Source: RUG14199 sp045535205 (GTDB lineage: Bacteria > Bacillota > Clostridia > Oscillospirales > CAG-272). From it: DNA of 11,474 nucleotides. The stretch is from the NCBI GenBank assembly GCA_045535205.1, contig JAZSLF010000019.1:1-11474 (forward strand). The letters run 5' to 3'. Of this stretch, positions 1 through 5,811 are shown one piece after another. Position numbers and translations under genes: made by a program. Each line of letters opens with the position of its first letter. Positions within the stretch are counted from its first letter, which is position 1. The notes beneath the pieces are model-generated. The model was not told the origin of the DNA and did no database searches. It saw nothing but the letters and a program-made list of their open reading frames with translations.

Positions 1-993
1 TGTTGTTTCCTCGGCCGTTGTTGTTTCCTCAGCAGCAGTAGTTTCTGTGTCTAACGCGTCAGAAGTTTCTGCCGTTTCGGAATCGGGGGGGTCTGTAGGT
101 TCAATAATATAGACCATTCTGCTATTAGGCATTACGGATACTACATTTGGGTTATAGGTTAAATATTTGAGGATCTCGACAAATGCATCAATATGTTCTT
201 TTGTATAATCTTCGATTTCTTCTCCGCGATTTTCGAGCACAATATGAGCTGTGTTTGCAAGGGGGCCTAATTTACAACTTTTTATCTTGCTCTGGATTTC
301 AGGGAAAAGGGATGAATCAAAATAGTAATATCCGTCTTCGCTCATACTGTAATTGTTAAAAACAAACGATGCAAATTCATCGGTTACCTTTAAGAGAATT
401 ACATTAGTTATATATCCCTCTTCTTTGTGGTCATCTTCATTGTTGTAATAGTAATATTTATCATAATCACGATAATCTTCAACTTCAGTAAAATTGATTA
501 GTTGAGTGCCGTATGAGTATACGTAATAAGGACGAACTTTTTCGACAATTTTTTGTCTTTCCTCATTTCTTACTATCGATAAATCTTCGAGGGCGTATAT
601 ATAATAGTTTATCGTACTTTCAATAGATAACGAATATGGTTCTTGAAATACATCGATTATAATATCAAACTCGTTATAATCGTAGTAATCCTTATGAATG
701 ATATCAATTATATTTTCACCCAAATATATATCATTCTTGGTATCAATGAAGTCGGAAGGTACAGGAGCTTCGTGGGTGCTCATAAATTCTTCCGTCATAA
801 AGACTGTAATCTTTCCTGGTTTGTAGCCTTCTTTCTGCAGTCCCTCCGAATAATAAATATAGTTATCAATGTCATCCCACGGAGGTAAACTTTCGTAAAA
901 AGGGTCTAAAAGATTATCTCCCGCCGATACCGAAAATGGTATCACCGATAACAACATACACAAAGATAATAAAATTAACAAAAACCTTTTCAT
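1..993 (-). CDS. Secreted protein with Thr/Glu-rich tail, C-terminus cut by window edge; candidate quorum-sensing target
   Basis: Reading leftwards from ATG at 993, the frame stays open to base 1 (331 codons, no stop), so the C-terminus lies outside the window. The start is fixed by a GGAGGA ribosome site at 998-1003. Residues 1-24 form a classical signal peptide: KR, a hydrophobic core (FLLILLSLCMLLSVIPF) and a VSA cleavage site. The body (about 25-296) is acidic and rich in Tyr, Asp, Asn and Glu, with a late stretch EILKYLTYNPNVVSVMP. From about residue 297 it becomes a Pro/Thr/Glu/Ala linker with six-residue repeats (AEETTT), typical of a spacer before a cell-wall anchor, membrane anchor or dockerin-like module, none of which is visible here. 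I do not recognise the family. The gene has a near-consensus promoter, a small leader ORF, and upstream a copy of the same operator-like element found at agrBD, so I infer it is an effector controlled by the adjacent agr system. Confidence 0.85.
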   Translation of the reverse strand, partial: MKRFLLILLSLCMLLSVIPFSVSAGDNLLDPFYESLPPWDDIDNYIYYSEGLQKEGYKPGKITVFMTEEFMSTHEAPVPSDFIDTKNDIYLGENIIDIIHKDYYDYNEFDIIIDVFQEPYSLSIESTINYYIYALEDLSIVRNEERQKIVEKVRPYYVYSYGTQLINFTEVEDYRDYDKYYYYNNEDDHKEEGYITNVILLKVTDEFASFVFNNYSMSEDGYYYFDSSLFPEIQSKIKSCKLGPLANTAHIVLENRGEEIEDYTKEHIDAFVEILKYLTYNPNVVSVMPNSRMVYIIEPTDPPDSETAETSDALDTETTAAEETTTAEETT

Positions 994-1007
994 ATTGTCC
1001 TCCGTTA

Positions 1008-1085
1008 TCAATTAAATACAGAAATTGTCAGACTTTCATAATCAATATCCCCAAATAAGTATTCAAGGAATTCTTCATCTGTCAT
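1008..1085 (-). CDS. 25-residue leader ORF upstream of the secreted protein gene
   Basis: An ATG at 1085 opens a 25-codon frame that begins MTDEEFLEYL, ends LTISVFN and stops with TGA at 1008-1010, 14 bases before the ATG of the secreted protein and immediately before its ribosome site. The predicted transcription start from the promoter at 1098-1126 falls near 1091, only about six bases before this ATG, so translation would be leaderless or nearly so. No good Shine-Dalgarno sequence precedes it. It is acidic, with no signal peptide or membrane segment. It may be a real micropeptide, a leader whose translation couples to the downstream gene, a degenerate N-terminal remnant, or chance. The frame is compact and fits the short leader exactly, but coding is unproven. 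Confidence 0.35.
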   Translation of the reverse strand: MTDEEFLEYLFGDIDYESLTISVFN

Positions 1086-1097
1086 TTTCTTAACTTG

Positions 1098-1126
1098 ACT
1101 ATAACACACTTAAAAATCCCTGTCAA
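1098..1126 (-). promoter_or_regulatory. Sigma-A promoter of the secreted protein gene
   Basis: On the minus strand TTGACA (1121-1126) is followed by a 17-base spacer and TATAGT (1098-1103). This is near consensus and faces the leader ORF and the secreted protein gene. The predicted transcript starts near 1091, leaving a leader of about 95 bases. The -35 box lies 20 bases from the edge of the operator-like element at 1144-1179. Confidence 0.75.
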
Positions 1127-1143
1127 CACACAAATTTTTTGAG

Positions 1144-1179
1144 TTTGGCAAGTTTTGCAAAAACAGGCAAGTTTGACAT
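1144..1179 (+). promoter_or_regulatory. Operator-like element, copy A: tandem LytTR/VirR-box-like half-sites
   Basis: Two direct repeats of GGCAAGTTT start at 1147 and 1166 (19 bases apart). The wider half-sites read CAAGTTTTGCAA and CAAGTTTGACAT. From memory, the VirR-box half-site is CCAGTTNTNCAC; the first half-site matches at 10 of 12 positions, counting N as a match. A period near two helical turns is typical of LytTR-domain binding sites. The whole element aligns with copy B at 2278-2314 in 32 of 37 columns, although the flanks differ. It lies upstream of the secreted protein promoter. I infer it is bound by the LytTR regulator encoded at 2443-3165. Confidence 0.6.
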
Positions 1180-1232
1180 AGAAAGTATGATTTAGAGAAT
1201 AAATTTACAATTTGTTCACGTTTGAAGCCTAC

Positions 1233-1271
1233 AAAAACCCCGAGTCAGCAGAGCTAACCCGGGGTTCTTTT
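1233..1271 (-). terminator. Intrinsic terminator of agrBD (also usable on the plus strand)
   Basis: The arms AACCCCGAGT (1236-1245) and ACCCGGGGTT (1257-1266) pair with one mismatch around a short loop. On the minus strand the hairpin is followed by TTTTTG, giving a good terminator about 110 bases past the agrD stop. On the plus strand it is followed by CTTTT, so it may also stop rightward transcription. The 105 bases between it and agrD hold no supported gene. Confidence 0.75.
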
Positions 1272-1375
1272 GATAGCCTATATTTACTTTGTGATGAATT
1301 TATAATGATTTATATCATACTGTATTTGTTATTATGACACTATACGAAAGTCCAATCATCTTTGAATGAAATTTC

Positions 1376-1510
1376 TCATTCTGTAGGCTTTTTGGGTTCT
1401 TCAGGCTGATATACCATCCACATAGAAGCCGCTCCGTTGGCGTTATTTGCCATTAATATTACAGCAAAAGAAATAACAGTAGCCAAGCTGTTAAGAATCC
1501 ACTTTTTCAT
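1376..1510 (-). CDS. agrD: AgrD-type cyclic autoinducer peptide precursor (44 aa)
   Basis: This 44-residue ORF starts with ATG at 1510 after a strong AGGAGGAG ribosome site (1516-1523) and overlaps the end of agrB by 20 bases in another frame. It has the three parts of AgrD: an amphipathic N-terminal leader starting MKKWILNSLATV (about 1-22), a pheromone core ASMWMV (28-33), and a charged C-terminal recognition tail YQPEEPKKPTE (34-44). The tail strongly resembles clostridial AgrD tails; from memory the C. perfringens one continues CLWFT-HQPEEPK. By that alignment the macrocycle is Ser29-Met-Trp-Met-Val33. Ser29 replaces the usual Cys, so the ring would be a lactone, as in the Ser-containing GBAP pheromone of Enterococcus faecalis. 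AgrB would remove the tail and close the ring; leader removal and export need other proteins. Confidence 0.93.
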   Translation of the reverse strand: MKKWILNSLATVISFAVILMANNANGAASMWMVYQPEEPKKPTE

Positions 1511-2096
1511 TGGTTCTCCTCCTTTCTTTTAAATATCCTATAATTCCCAAAATCATTACTATATGTAATGAATATTGTATTATACTGCCATATCTCATAT
1601 TTTTAATATTAAATAACATCGCAATCAACGAATATATGTTGAATGCAATTATGCTTATAATTTTACATCTTATATAATGCTTTTGGTTTTTAAAAGGCTT
1701 ATGTTTGTTCTCGACAGGAAATAAGCAAACAATGAGAACTAATTCAACCACATACAGAACGATGCTAATTTCATTGTTTATTTCAGGAAAGAAAAACAAC
1801 AATATTAAATATGACGAATAACATAACGCCAACGTCAAATTACACTTGAAATATGTATCTGCATGATAGCCGCCCAAATACTGTCTCAAAGGAACAAAGA
1901 CCAATATAAATATTAGTCCTTTAACAATATCACCAAAAAGAATTGACAATATAAAGATATTGCAAATCCCTATTATCGTTGAAATTGTCAATTCAATTCC
2001 GTATTTCATCCAATTGTATTTTTCAACGTCTAAAACAGATACAGCATTTTGTTTTACAAGGAACTTTAAAACCTTGCTCGTAAGAATTTCAATCAT
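1491..2096 (-). CDS. agrB: AgrB-family accessory gene regulator B, membrane endopeptidase processing AgrD
   Basis: A 201-residue polytopic membrane protein with about five or six hydrophobic segments, close to the usual 190-210 residue AgrB length. The diagnostic motif RQYLGGYHADTYFKC carries the catalytic His78 and Cys85 (numbered from the start chosen here), equivalent to the His/Cys pair of staphylococcal AgrB, and PVENKHKPF follows, also typical of the family. Its role is to cleave the AgrD C-terminal tail and form the ring at the membrane. An ATG at 2102 is also in frame (two residues more), but the GGTGG ribosome site abuts it directly and is six bases from the ATG at 2096, so the latter is preferred. 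The 3' end overlaps agrD, which is expected for translationally coupled partners. Confidence 0.95.
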   Translation of the reverse strand: MIEILTSKVLKFLVKQNAVSVLDVEKYNWMKYGIELTISTIIGICNIFILSILFGDIVKGLIFILVFVPLRQYLGGYHADTYFKCNLTLALCYSSYLILLFFFPEINNEISIVLYVVELVLIVCLFPVENKHKPFKNQKHYIRCKIISIIAFNIYSLIAMLFNIKNMRYGSIIQYSLHIVMILGIIGYLKERRRTNEKVDS

Positions 2097-2234
2097 TAAC
2101 ATCCACCGTTTTTGAAAACTTTAATTGAATTCAGAAGCAAAAACGAACTGCCTTTTAAAGCACGCCGTATATGCAATTAGCTTAATTGTTTTTACCAAAA
2201 AAATTCAATAGACCAACACTTTTTTATTACACTT

Positions 2235-2263
2235 ATAATATAGAGTCTTTCCGTATTTGTCAA
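2235..2263 (-). promoter_or_regulatory. Promoter of agrBD
   Basis: On the minus strand TTGACA (2258-2263), a 17-base spacer and TATTAT (2235-2240) form a near-consensus sigma-A promoter. The predicted start is near 2228, giving an agrB leader of about 130 bases. That leader contains a small dyad, CAATTA-gct-TAATTG at 2174-2188 (plus-strand reading), but no supported ORF. The operator-like element at 2278-2314 begins 17 bases upstream of the -35 box (18 to the start of the first GGCAAGTTT). Confidence 0.75.
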
Positions 2264-2277
2264 TATGCTTCGCACAA

Positions 2278-2314
2278 TTTGGCAAGTTTAGCAAAAAATA
2301 GTCAAATTTGACAT
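2278..2314 (+). promoter_or_regulatory. Operator-like element, copy B, in the divergent agrBD / regulator intergenic region
   Basis: Second copy of the element at 1144-1179. GGCAAGTTT (2281-2289) and GTCAAATTT (2301-2309) are spaced 20 bases apart, with an A-rich linker, and the copy again ends TTTGACAT. Its position between agrBD and the LytTR regulator fits a feedback operator for both transcripts, as AgrA sites do between P2 and P3 in Staphylococcus. The terminal TTGACA (2308-2313) could itself serve as a -35 box facing the regulator gene, with TGTATT 17 bases on (2331-2336). Confidence 0.6.
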
Positions 2315-2352
2315 GGTTATGTTAAATTTTTGTATTCAGTAACAGCGGGGGA

Positions 2353-2380
2353 TTGAAAAATTTACGTGAACTGATATAAT
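2353..2380 (+). promoter_or_regulatory. Promoter of the response regulator-kinase operon
   Basis: TTGAAA (2353-2358), a 16-base spacer and TATAAT (2375-2380), preceded by TGA at 2372-2374, which makes an extended -10 (TGnTATAAT). The start would be near 2387, leaving a leader of about 55 bases with a GGAG ribosome site at 2433-2436 before ATG 2443. It lies about 40 bases downstream of operator copy B. Confidence 0.65.
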
Positions 2381-2442
2381 ATTATTATAATGTAAATTAG
2401 ATATAATTTTATTTTGGTTTTGTAAGTCGAAAGGAGCTTTGT

Positions 2443-3165
2443 ATGATACGTATTGCGGTTTGCGATGACGAGCAAGCATTTTCCAATATGGTGGCATTGA
2501 GTGTAGAAAAAGCGTTTGAAGAAGCCGCCGTTTCTGTTGAAGTCAAAAGGTTTGTCAGCTCAAGGGCTTTGATCAAAGATTTAGAAAACACGACCTACGA
2601 CTTGATGTTTTTAGATATTGCTATGCCGGTTTTTACAGGCTTCGAGGTTGCGGAGACAGTTCAAAGAAAAACCGCAAATACACAGATAGTTTTCTTTACT
2701 TCAAATGTCGAGTTAGTATACAACACATTTGAATACCATCCATTTGATTTTATACGCAAACATGATTTAGACAATTTAGTTGCTGCAATAAAACACACTG
2801 TGAAAAAATATCTTATATACAAAAAGATGTTCACCACTTTTTGTATCAATGACCGAATCAACGGAAAAACATTGTTGAGTGTAAAAGATCTTATATACAT
2901 AAAAAGTCAAGGACATTATTTATATTATTATACGACAGCACGGAAGGAGCCCTATTACACGAGAGAATCTTTGTCGGATATCCAGTCTGAAATGGAAACC
3001 TTAAATATAATCCGAACGCACAGCAGATATATGGTAAACTTAAAATACATTGAAAGATTTGAACGCTCTGATAATACAATTCTTCTTTCAAACAAAGAGA
3101 CTGTTTATATAAGCAGACCGTACAAAGCACGAATAAATCAAGCTTATACGGAATACAGGAGATAA
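2443..3165 (+). CDS. AgrA/VirR-type response regulator (receiver + LytTR DNA-binding domain)
   Basis: A 240-residue two-domain regulator. Residues 1 to about 120 are a receiver domain with the acidic pocket CDDE (Asp8, Asp9), phosphoacceptor Asp58 in MFLDIAMP, the Thr86 switch residue in FFTSN, and conserved Lys106. Residues of about 130-235 are a LytTR DNA-binding domain, with YIKSQGHYLYYY and the hallmark IIRTHSRYMVNLKYI. This is the architecture of AgrA, VirR and FsrA. It probably becomes phosphorylated by the kinase encoded immediately downstream and acts on the tandem sites at 1144-1179 and 2278-2314. The last two codons (AGG AGA) serve as the ribosome site of the kinase gene, so the two are translationally coupled. 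The name agrA is supported by context but not proven, so no symbol is given. Confidence 0.93.
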   Translation: MIRIAVCDDEQAFSNMVALSVEKAFEEAAVSVEVKRFVSSRALIKDLENTTYDLMFLDIAMPVFTGFEVAETVQRKTANTQIVFFTSNVELVYNTFEYHPFDFIRKHDLDNLVAAIKHTVKKYLIYKKMFTTFCINDRINGKTLLSVKDLIYIKSQGHYLYYYTTARKEPYYTRESLSDIQSEMETLNIIRTHSRYMVNLKYIERFERSDNTILLSNKETVYISRPYKARINQAYTEYRR

Positions 3166-3169
3166 TAAT

Positions 3170-4492
3170 ATGAACGAATTTTTTTGGATCATTTTTGAGC
3201 TTGGAATAAGCTTGATGCAATCAGTCTTATTTGCATATTTCCTCTGCGGATGTCTTAAATACAAAGGCACTAAAAAAACAAGGTTCATACCTTTTGTGTT
3301 GTGTACGCTGCTTGTATTCGGTTCGGTGCTTCTGTGTAACAGCGTAGCTTTTTTTGAGGGTATGGCTTCATTTATATACTCACTAATTGTTTTCGTTTGT
3401 GCAGTAATATTCTTTAAGGGACCGATCTGCAAAAAGATATTTGTTGCATTGGTTCCCAATAATGCAATTTCCATCGGAAGCGTTTTAATAGTAAACTTTA
3501 TATCGTACATTCTTAATAAGCCTATATATGAGTTTTTAGCTCAAAGCTCCGTCACACGAATTATAACTGTCCTAATGGCAAACTTGGTGTTTTTCTTAAT
3601 ACTTTTTATAATAAAAAAGATTACGGAAAAAAGATCATTAAATCTCAATAATTCCGAATGGCTTTTGCTTTCGATCAGCATCTTGTTATCTACCGTATCC
3701 TATGTTTTGATCTCATACGCTATTCTTCAAAGTCAATCCTATTTGGTCAATTTTTTCTGTGCCCTTTCGGCAGCATTTGTTATTTTAATAAATATTATAA
3801 TGTATTTGTTACTTGCCAAATACAGTCAGAGAAACGTGCTTGAAACGGAAAACAAGCTTTTAAAACAGCACGCAGAAATGCAGGCGGAGACGATGCGTGA
3901 AACAAAGGTTCAATATAATGAGCTTCGCAAAGCGAGACACGACTTCAACAATACCCTCAAAGTCATCCGCAGTTTAGGAGAAGCAAAGGGCTCCGATGAA
4001 ATAACCGCATATATTGATGAGTATCTGGATAAACAATCCTCCGGAATAAGATTTGTTGAAACAGGCAACGCATATATTGATGCAGTTCTGAACAATAAGA
4101 TCGCTGAGGCTGAAAAGAACGACGTATCGGTGTTTCTTACTACCATTAACAACTTCGGAGACGATATTAACATTGAGCTTTGCAGTATTATCAGCAATAT
4201 GTTTGACAATGCCATAACCGCTTCAAAGGACAGCCGAAAAAAGATGATACACCTTGATATTTTTGAATTTAACAAAGGTCTTACCGTCCGCATGAAGAAC
4301 TCAATTGACAAGTCTGTTTTGGAAACCAATCCCAACCTGGTTACAAGCAAGCCTGATAAGGAGAAGCACGGCTACGGCACCCGTATTATAAGGGATACGG
4401 CGGAAACTGTCGGCGGTTTTGCGGATTTTTACGAGGAAGACGGAAATTTTGTCTGCAACGTGGTTTTGTTTAATGTGTTCAAGGACATATAA
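3170..4492 (+). CDS. AgrC-type sensor histidine kinase (GHKL family), probable pheromone receptor
   Basis: A 440-residue membrane kinase starting four bases after the regulator stop codon. Residues 1 to about 216 hold six or so hydrophobic segments with short loops, as in AgrC and other peptide-pheromone receptors. Residues of about 220-255 look coiled-coil. The phosphorylated His257 sits in ELRKARHDFNN, the RHDxxN form typical of the AgrC/HPK10 class. The C-terminal ATPase domain shows an N-box NMFDNA (Asn343, Asp346, Asn347) and a G-box EKHGYGTRII (about 398-407). It should autophosphorylate on binding the cyclic peptide and pass phosphate to Asp58 of the regulator. Its size and domain order match AgrC (about 430 residues). 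The ligand is inferred from the neighbouring agrBD pair. Confidence 0.92.
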   Translation: MNEFFWIIFELGISLMQSVLFAYFLCGCLKYKGTKKTRFIPFVLCTLLVFGSVLLCNSVAFFEGMASFIYSLIVFVCAVIFFKGPICKKIFVALVPNNAISIGSVLIVNFISYILNKPIYEFLAQSSVTRIITVLMANLVFFLILFIIKKITEKRSLNLNNSEWLLLSISILLSTVSYVLISYAILQSQSYLVNFFCALSAAFVILINIIMYLLLAKYSQRNVLETENKLLKQHAEMQAETMRETKVQYNELRKARHDFNNTLKVIRSLGEAKGSDEITAYIDEYLDKQSSGIRFVETGNAYIDAVLNNKIAEAEKNDVSVFLTTINNFGDDINIELCSIISNMFDNAITASKDSRKKMIHLDIFEFNKGLTVRMKNSIDKSVLETNPNLVTSKPDKEKHGYGTRIIRDTAETVGGFADFYEEDGNFVCNVVLFNVFKDI

Positions 4493-4498
4493 CCGTTC

Positions 4499-4561
4499 AA
4501 AAAACGGAGTTATGAGGATTTACATTTTTGTAAACCGACATAGCTCCGTTAATTTTATTTG
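4499..4561 (+). terminator. Bidirectional terminator between the kinase gene and the lipoprotein gene
   Basis: AACGGAGTTATG (4503-4514) pairs over 12 positions, with one G-T wobble, with CATAGCTCCGTT (4539-4550); the loop itself contains a TTTAC/GTAAA stem. On the plus strand the hairpin is followed by AATTTTATTT, and on the minus strand by a run of six T residues. It therefore closes both convergent genes. Confidence 0.85.
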
Positions 4562-4595
4562 TAGTATTTTGATCGTTTGAAATTACACAACGCTT

Positions 4596-5693
4596 TTAAT
4601 ATCTAACGACCTTTTTTATTCCTTCATCATTCACACGGTATATAGTATTGAATCCGATTATATGCAACCAATCATCTTTAACCACGATATAAAGATCAAG
4701 ATCTGAAGCTGCAACGAAAGAATACTCCTCGTTTTTTTCGAGTTTGTTTTCTTCAAAGTTCTCAAGCCACTCGGCACCCTTTTCCGTAATGCTTTTATCT
4801 TTCAAACTCATTTTATACAGTTTATTTTTACCACTTACCGTATAGTAAGCAAAATTATCTGAGCAAATGAAATCGGAGACCTCACTTTCAAACTTATAGC
4901 TCTGTTTTTCTCCCGTTAACAGATCAAACAAACAAAGTTCAGCCTCTTCGCTGTCCATCCCTTTACATAACACCAAATAATCGTCAGTATAATACAGCTT
5001 TGTCAAATAATTAACTCCGGGAATGTTTCCGATTCGATCCGTTTTATTTGATTCAAAATCAAAACGGTAGACCTCGCCGACATCTTCTTTCACATAATAC
5101 AGATTTTCCCCCGAGGTTCCGAAAGAAATTACTTTTTCGTCAATTGAAATTATTTCCCCATCTTTTTCCATGTAATAAAGTCCGTAGTTTTCTGAAACAA
5201 AAAACTCATTTGAGTCATTACTGCTACAGTCAACGGCATTTGACGCAAAAATCAATTTTGAATCAATCACCAACCATGTATAATATATGGATGACGTCAA
5301 ATTATCGATTTCAAAAAAAGGCTCCATTTCTTTTGTTTCAAGCGAATATCTGTATATTGCCTGATACTTTTCATAAGCCTTTCTTACATACACCCATACG
5401 GCGTTATCGTATGCATATATATCCCTGATCTCATATTCTACCAGCTTGTTATGTAAAGCCATGCCCAGTTCTGTCATAAGCTTTTCAGACAACTTGTTTT
5501 TACCGGAATAAAGTTTGGTGTTATAAAATCCTTCATCCAAGTAAAAAAACTCATCATCAATAAAGCATATTTGTCCCGTTTCTTCATTCAACATATATTC
5601 ACAGTCATCTTTGTCATCCATATCAGCAGGAGTACATGAAGACAATGTTAATACAAGCATCAACAGCAGTATCGCAAACCTTTTAATATACAC
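4596..5693 (-). CDS. Predicted lipoprotein with repetitive, propeller-like extracellular domain
   Basis: A 365-residue protein with a lipoprotein signal: VYIKR, a Leu-rich core and lipobox LSSC with Cys20, so it should be lipidated and held on the outer face of the membrane. The GTG start at 5693 is chosen because a strong GGAGGAGG site (5700-5707) sits just upstream and gives a signal peptide of normal length. The frame is open further upstream, and an ATG at 5726 is in frame, but that has no ribosome site. The mature part is acidic and built of recurrent beta-strand units with an aromatic pair and then a short polar strand (GLYYMEKDG, ENLYYVKED, KLYYTDDYL, FAYYTVSGK), which resemble the blades of DUF5050-type beta-propellers. 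No catalytic motif is visible and no function is assigned. It is separated from polA by 118 bases and faces the agr kinase gene convergently. Confidence 0.85.
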   Translation of the reverse strand: MYIKRFAILLLMLVLTLSSCTPADMDDKDDCEYMLNEETGQICFIDDEFFYLDEGFYNTKLYSGKNKLSEKLMTELGMALHNKLVEYEIRDIYAYDNAVWVYVRKAYEKYQAIYRYSLETKEMEPFFEIDNLTSSIYYTWLVIDSKLIFASNAVDCSSNDSNEFFVSENYGLYYMEKDGEIISIDEKVISFGTSGENLYYVKEDVGEVYRFDFESNKTDRIGNIPGVNYLTKLYYTDDYLVLCKGMDSEEAELCLFDLLTGEKQSYKFESEVSDFICSDNFAYYTVSGKNKLYKMSLKDKSITEKGAEWLENFEENKLEKNEEYSFVAASDLDLYIVVKDDWLHIIGFNTIYRVNDEGIKKVVRY

Positions 5694-5724
5694 GATAATC
5701 CTCCTCCGGTTATACGAAAAGTTC

Positions 5725-5752
5725 ATATAAAACATATCGACTTGTTTTATAT
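5725..5752 (-). repeat. Perfect 10-bp inverted repeat in the lipoprotein gene leader
   Basis: ATATAAAACA (5725-5734) and TGTTTTATAT (5743-5752) are perfect inverted arms around an 8-base loop. The dyad lies 17 bases upstream of the lipoprotein ribosome site, so it could be an operator or an mRNA hairpin. No convincing -35/-10 pair could be assigned to the lipoprotein gene in this 118-base gap. Confidence 0.5.
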
Positions 5753-5780
5753 TGGCATATTCAAAAGTTTTGAGGGGTAT

Positions 5781-5804
5781 GGGGAACTTTTCCAAAAGTT
5801 CCCC
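5781..5804. repeat. Strong 24-base palindromic hairpin after polA, without a U-tract
   Basis: GGGGAACTTTT (5781-5791) and AAAAGTTCCCC (5794-5804) form an 11-bp perfect stem starting eight bases past the polA stop codon. A related short dyad TCAAAA-g-TTTTGA precedes it (5761-5773). Neither strand carries a T-run after the hairpin, so it is not a textbook terminator; it may be a 3'-end stabiliser, an attenuated terminator or a dispersed palindromic repeat. Confidence 0.6.
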
Positions 5805-5811
5805 TATAATC

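Noticed and set aside
643..888. 81-residue plus-strand ORF opposite the secreted protein gene
   Set aside because: The minus strand is open for 331 codons with a signal peptide and ribosome site; the plus ORF is incidental.
1310..1355. 14-codon minus-strand ORF (MIGLSYSVI...) downstream of agrD
   Set aside because: Very short, no ribosome site, no pheromone-like composition; likely chance in the agrBD 3' untranslated region.
2124..2202. TTG-initiated 25-codon frame in the agrB leader
   Set aside because: Rare start, no ribosome site and no supporting feature.
1144..2314. The duplicated element as ends of an insertion sequence or a CRISPR-like repeat
   Set aside because: Both copies are in the same orientation, no transposase lies between them, flanks show no target duplication, and there are only two copies 1.1 kb apart at promoter positions.
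2891..3510. Minus-strand ORFs opposite the regulator and kinase genes
   Set aside because: Shadow frames of two genes with clear domain motifs; no ribosome sites.
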